A stretch of 36,620 bases of DNA from Acidobacteriota bacterium. Its GTDB lineage: Bacteria > Acidobacteriota > Vicinamibacteria > Marinacidobacterales > Marinacidobacteraceae. Below, piece by piece: positions 34,519 to 36,620 of this stretch (its first letter is position 1; every line of letters begins with the position of its first letter). The notes below the pieces were generated by a model. The model was not told the origin of the DNA. It searched no databases and saw only the letters and a list, made by a program, of their open reading frames with translations. Location: positions 1 through 36,620 of the forward strand of contig JAJDVI010000095.1 of assembly GCA_022826195.1 (NCBI GenBank). The letters are read 5' to 3'. Made by a program: the position numbers and the translations under genes.

Positions 34519-35862
34519 CTACTCGAGCAGGAACAGGAGGACGAACAGCCCGGCGAGGGCGTGGGTGACCGGCGAGACCTCCCTGCCCTTCCCGGTGAGC
34601 AGGTGGAGCGCCGACCAGGCGATGAAGCCGGCGCCGATCCCGTTCGTGATGCTGGTGGTCAGCGGCATGCCGACGACCACGAAGAATGCCGGGATGGCGG
34701 CGGCCGGCCGGTCCCAGGGCACCTTCGCGATCTCCGGCATCATGAAGATCCCGATCAGGATCAGGATCGGCGCCGCGACGGGATAGAGGGTGACCCCTTC
34801 CCCGAACGGCACCCCGCCGATGACCGACAGCAGCGGATGGAAGAACATCGAGGCGAGGAGCAGGCCGGCGGTGGTCAGCGCCGTGAGTCCGGTCCTGCCG
34901 CCCGCGGCGATGCCCGCGGCGCTCTCGATGTAGGTGGTGATGGTGGAGGTCCCGAGGAGACTGCCGACCATCGTGCCGCCGGCGTCGGAGGCGAAGGCCG
35001 CTTCCGCCCGGGGGAGCCGGCCGTCCTTCATCAGCCCGGCGCGGCTCGTGACCCCGAGCAGCGTCCCGATGGTGTCGAACATGTCCACGATCAGCAGTAC
35101 GACCACCGCGAAGATCCACGTCGGCGCCGCGAAGAGGCCGCCGAAATCCACCGCGAAGAGGGTGGGAAGGACCGAGGGGGGCGCCGAGACCACTCCGGTG
35201 AACTCGGTGAGGCCGAAGGCCAGGCTGAGGACTCCTGACGCCCCGGCGCCGATCAGCAGGGCTCCCGGGACGCGCCGGACCACCAGGATGGCGGTGACCG
35301 CCAGGCCGACGAGCGCCACCTGGGCGGGGCGGGCCGCGATGTCGCCCGGCCCGATGTAGGTGCTCGGGGCGGCTACGAGGAGGCCGCCCCAGCGGAGTCC
35401 GATCACCGCGATCATCAGCCCGATGCCGGCCACGATCCCGTGCCGGAGCGGCTCCGGAACCATGTCCATGAGCTTCGAGCGGACCCGGAACAGCGCGCTC
35501 GCCAGGAAGAGGACGCCGGCGATGAAGGTGGCGGCGAGCGCCTGCTGCCAGGTCAGTCCGAAGCCCCCCGCCGCGGCGGCCCCGCAGAGGGTGAAGGCGA
35601 AGAAGAAGTTGAGCCCCATCCCCGGCGCCAGAGCGACCGGCAGCCGCGCGAAGACGCCCGCGGAGGCGGTGGCGAGCGCCGCGCCGATGCAGGTGGCCAC
35701 CATGACCGCCCCGCTGTCCATCCCCGCCGCCCCGAGCACGATGGGGTTGACCAGCACGATGTAGGCGAGCGTCAGCCAGGTGGTGGCCCCGGCCAGCACC
35801 TCGCGCCGGGGCGTGCTCCCCCGCGCCTCGATCTCGAAATAACGGTCCAGCCAACCGAGCAC
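34519..35862 (-). CDS. AzgA-type purine permease (NCS2/NAT family)
   Basis: The 447-residue membrane protein resembles AzgA/PbuG proton-coupled transporters of adenine, guanine and hypoxanthine. Hallmarks are TPRREVLAGATTWLTLAYIVLVNPIVL near the N-terminus, ALAPGMGLNFFFAFTLC, PEPLRHGIVAGIGLMIAVIGL, VVVLLIVDMFDTIGTLLGV and GTSTITTYIESAAGIAAGGRTGLTAL, all typical of this branch. About 12-14 membrane segments are visible. The GTG at 35862 is the likely start: GGAGG at 35870-35874 lies seven bases before it, and the protein then begins MLGWLDRYFEI as in relatives. The more upstream in-frame GTG at 35880 has no ribosome site. No riboswitch was recognised upstream. It is convergent with the DUF4097 gene. 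Confidence 0.92.
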   Translation of the reverse strand: MLGWLDRYFEIEARGSTPRREVLAGATTWLTLAYIVLVNPIVLGAAGMDSGAVMVATCIGAALATASAGVFARLPVALAPGMGLNFFFAFTLCGAAAAGGFGLTWQQALAATFIAGVLFLASALFRVRSKLMDMVPEPLRHGIVAGIGLMIAVIGLRWGGLLVAAPSTYIGPGDIAARPAQVALVGLAVTAILVVRRVPGALLIGAGASGVLSLAFGLTEFTGVVSAPPSVLPTLFAVDFGGLFAAPTWIFAVVVLLIVDMFDTIGTLLGVTSRAGLMKDGRLPRAEAAFASDAGGTMVGSLLGTSTITTYIESAAGIAAGGRTGLTALTTAGLLLASMFFHPLLSVIGGVPFGEGVTLYPVAAPILILIGIFMMPEIAKVPWDRPAAAIPAFFVVVGMPLTTSITNGIGAGFIAWSALHLLTGKGREVSPVTHALAGLFVLLFLLE

Positions 35863-35869
35863 CGCGCGT

Positions 35870-35874
35870 CCTCC
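35870..35874 (-). promoter_or_regulatory. ribosome binding site that decides the permease start
   Basis: GGAGG on the minus strand is seven bases before the GTG at 35862 and lies inside the frame of the longer candidate beginning at 35880. This favours the shorter protein. Confidence 0.7.
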
Positions 35875-35903
35875 TTCCACCCCGGCCCCGACCGGGCGCG
35901 CGA

Positions 35904-35912
35904 TGGTACAAT
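35904..35912 (+). promoter_or_regulatory. extended -10 promoter element of rpsT
   Basis: TGGTACAAT is an extended -10 with five of six matches in the hexamer. No clear -35 lies upstream. Transcription would start near 35919 and give a leader of about 120 bases that contains two repeat hairpins before the rpsT ribosome site. Confidence 0.5.
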
Positions 35913-35934
35913 GCCCTGTCCCACCGCGAGTTAC

Positions 35935-35984
35935 GGGAATGCCGGTCTTCAGGCCGGCTGGGAGCGCCGGTCTTCAGACCGGCA
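35935..35984 (+). repeat. dispersed palindromic repeat, paired copy
   Basis: Two palindromes in tandem: GCCGGTCTTCAGGCCGGC (35941-35958) and GCCGGTCTTCAGACCGGC (35966-35983). The first keeps pairing through a G-T wobble. Both lie in the probable rpsT leader. Confidence 0.7.
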
Positions 35985-36038
35985 CCGCGACCGAGGGTCG
36001 CGAAATCACTCACTGGACATCCCAGGTTCGGAGAACCC

Positions 36039-36296
36039 ATGGCCCACAGCAAGTCCGCGAAGAAGCGCGTCCGCCAGAACGAGGAACAGCGCCTTCGCAA
36101 CCGGCACCACCGGAGCCGTCTGCGCACGGCGATCAAGCAACTCCGCGCCGCGGTCGCGGCCGGCGACCAGGACGCGAGCCAGGCGCAGCTCCCGCGCGCC
36201 ATCGCCCTCCTCGACCGAATGGCCGGCCGCCGCGTCATCCACCGTAACGCCGCCGCCCGCACCAAGTCCCGCCTCTCCCGCCTGGTAGCCAAGTAG
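36039..36296 (+). CDS. rpsT: 30S ribosomal protein S20
   Basis: The 85-residue, strongly basic helical protein matches S20 from end to end: MAHSKSAKKRVRQNEEQRLRNRHHRSRLRTAIK (with SAKKRVRQNE as the diagnostic start), then LPRAIALLDRMAGRRVIHRNAAARTKSRLSRLV, which is the usual ending (IHRNAAARxKSRL). It binds 16S rRNA early in small-subunit assembly. GGAG about nine bases before the ATG supports the start. In some bacteria S20 represses its own translation through the leader; the long, hairpin-bearing leader here might allow control, but this is not shown by sequence. It appears to be a single-gene unit. Confidence 0.97.
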   Translation: MAHSKSAKKRVRQNEEQRLRNRHHRSRLRTAIKQLRAAVAAGDQDASQAQLPRAIALLDRMAGRRVIHRNAAARTKSRLSRLVAK

Positions 36297-36303
36297 GCGC
36301 GAC

Positions 36304-36337
36304 GGCTTGGAACGCCGGTCTCCGACCGGCACGCGGC
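36304..36337 (+). repeat. dispersed palindromic repeat, short copy
   Basis: GCTTGGAACG is followed by GCCGGTCTCCGACCGGC (36314-36330), which has lost one base of the usual palindrome yet keeps a 7-base stem with a 3-base loop. It lies eight bases after the rpsT stop and could act as a 3' stabilising hairpin. Confidence 0.7.
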
Positions 36338-36557
36338 CCGCAGGACCGCCGCAGACCCCTCGTAAGTCGTTGTTATTGCGGGCGAGTATACACGATCCCG
36401 GAAAACGGAGGTCACATCTGGGGCCACTTCCTCAACGGCCCGGCAGTCCCGAGTCAGAGAGGGCAACGGCGGGAACTTCGGTAAGCGTTCGGTCGTGGGT
36501 GTATGAGAGTGGGTTGGGACTGGTAACAGGTCGCGGTTTTGGCTATGGTCGAGGCCC
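36338..36557. other. intergenic stretch without a recognised gene
   Basis: Apart from a lower-GC patch at about 36361-36420 (CGTTGTTATTGCGG, GAGTATACACGAT) nothing is recognised. TATGGT at 36544-36549 could be a -10 for the gene at the right edge. Open frames here are shadows. Confidence 0.5.
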
Positions 36558-36620
36558 ATGGCGGAAGGCGGGCCGGGAGTCGCCGCGGTTCGGGCAGTTG
36601 CCGGGGCGGCGTGGGTGTCG
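36558..36620 (+). CDS. possible 5' end of a CDS leaving the right edge
   Basis: An ATG at 36558 opens 21 codons without a stop up to the window end (begins MAEGGPGVAAVRAVAGAAW). GAGG lies four bases upstream, and TATGGT eight bases before the ATG could be a promoter element. The Ala- and Val-rich start might be a hydrophobic N-terminus, but no family can be named. Confidence 0.4.
   Translation, partial: MAEGGPGVAAVRAVAGAAWVS

Overview
The window is very GC-rich, gene-dense bacterial chromosome. Many starts are GTG or TTG, genes overlap by 1 to 4 bases, and envelope and secreted hydrolase genes are plentiful. Lon, MurJ, XerD, S20 and a PBP1A-type enzyme show a Gram-negative-type bacterium, and two predicted outer-membrane barrels fit that. 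Composition, tandem S9 peptidases and secreted amidohydrolases suggest Gemmatimonadota or a similar phylum such as Acidobacteriota. That placement is inference; no rRNA or other decisive marker is present. No tRNA, rRNA, CRISPR array, transposase or phage gene was seen.

Layout. Bases 1-310 hold the probable 5' end of a minus-strand gene leaving the window, plus its promoter. An outer-membrane barrel gene (311-1318, minus) diverges from a plus-strand cluster of four exported hydrolases (1421-6652): an M20 amidohydrolase, a CapA-like metallophosphatase, an M19 dipeptidase and a beta-lactamase-fold serine hydrolase. A SRAP-domain gene (6823-7554) and two tandem paralogous S9 peptidases (7722-11947) follow on the minus strand. 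Bases 12064-17376 hold a plus-strand envelope run: a TIGR01777 epimerase, a class A penicillin-binding protein, LemA and two TPM-domain proteins. Lon (17591-20062) follows an unusually AT-rich leader. Its stop codon lies inside a 187-base, multiply folded inverted-repeat element, after which comes a DnaJ-class co-chaperone. The minus-strand operon murJ-xerD-tsaC (21182-24491) runs toward dnaJ, and the two overlap tail to tail.

The largest functional unit is a ten-gene plus-strand operon (25367-32932) for a Mrp/Mbh-type cation/proton antiporter: mrpE, F, G, a free-standing DUF4040/MbhD subunit, an MbhE-MrpB fusion, mrpC, two NuoM/N-like subunits, a 76-residue membrane protein and a third NuoL-like subunit. 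No MrpA and no hydrogenase or Nuo catalytic subunits are present. The right end has a small membrane-anchored coiled-coil protein, a DUF4097 protein, a convergent AzgA-type purine permease, rpsT and the apparent start of another gene.

A dispersed palindromic repeat (core GCCGGTCTCCAGACCGGC and variants) recurs in at least seven places, all intergenic. The points most worth a second look are the folded element at the lon stop codon, the MrpA-less antiporter operon with its Lys-to-Asn change in the third subunit, the small protein inside that operon, and the dispersed palindromes.
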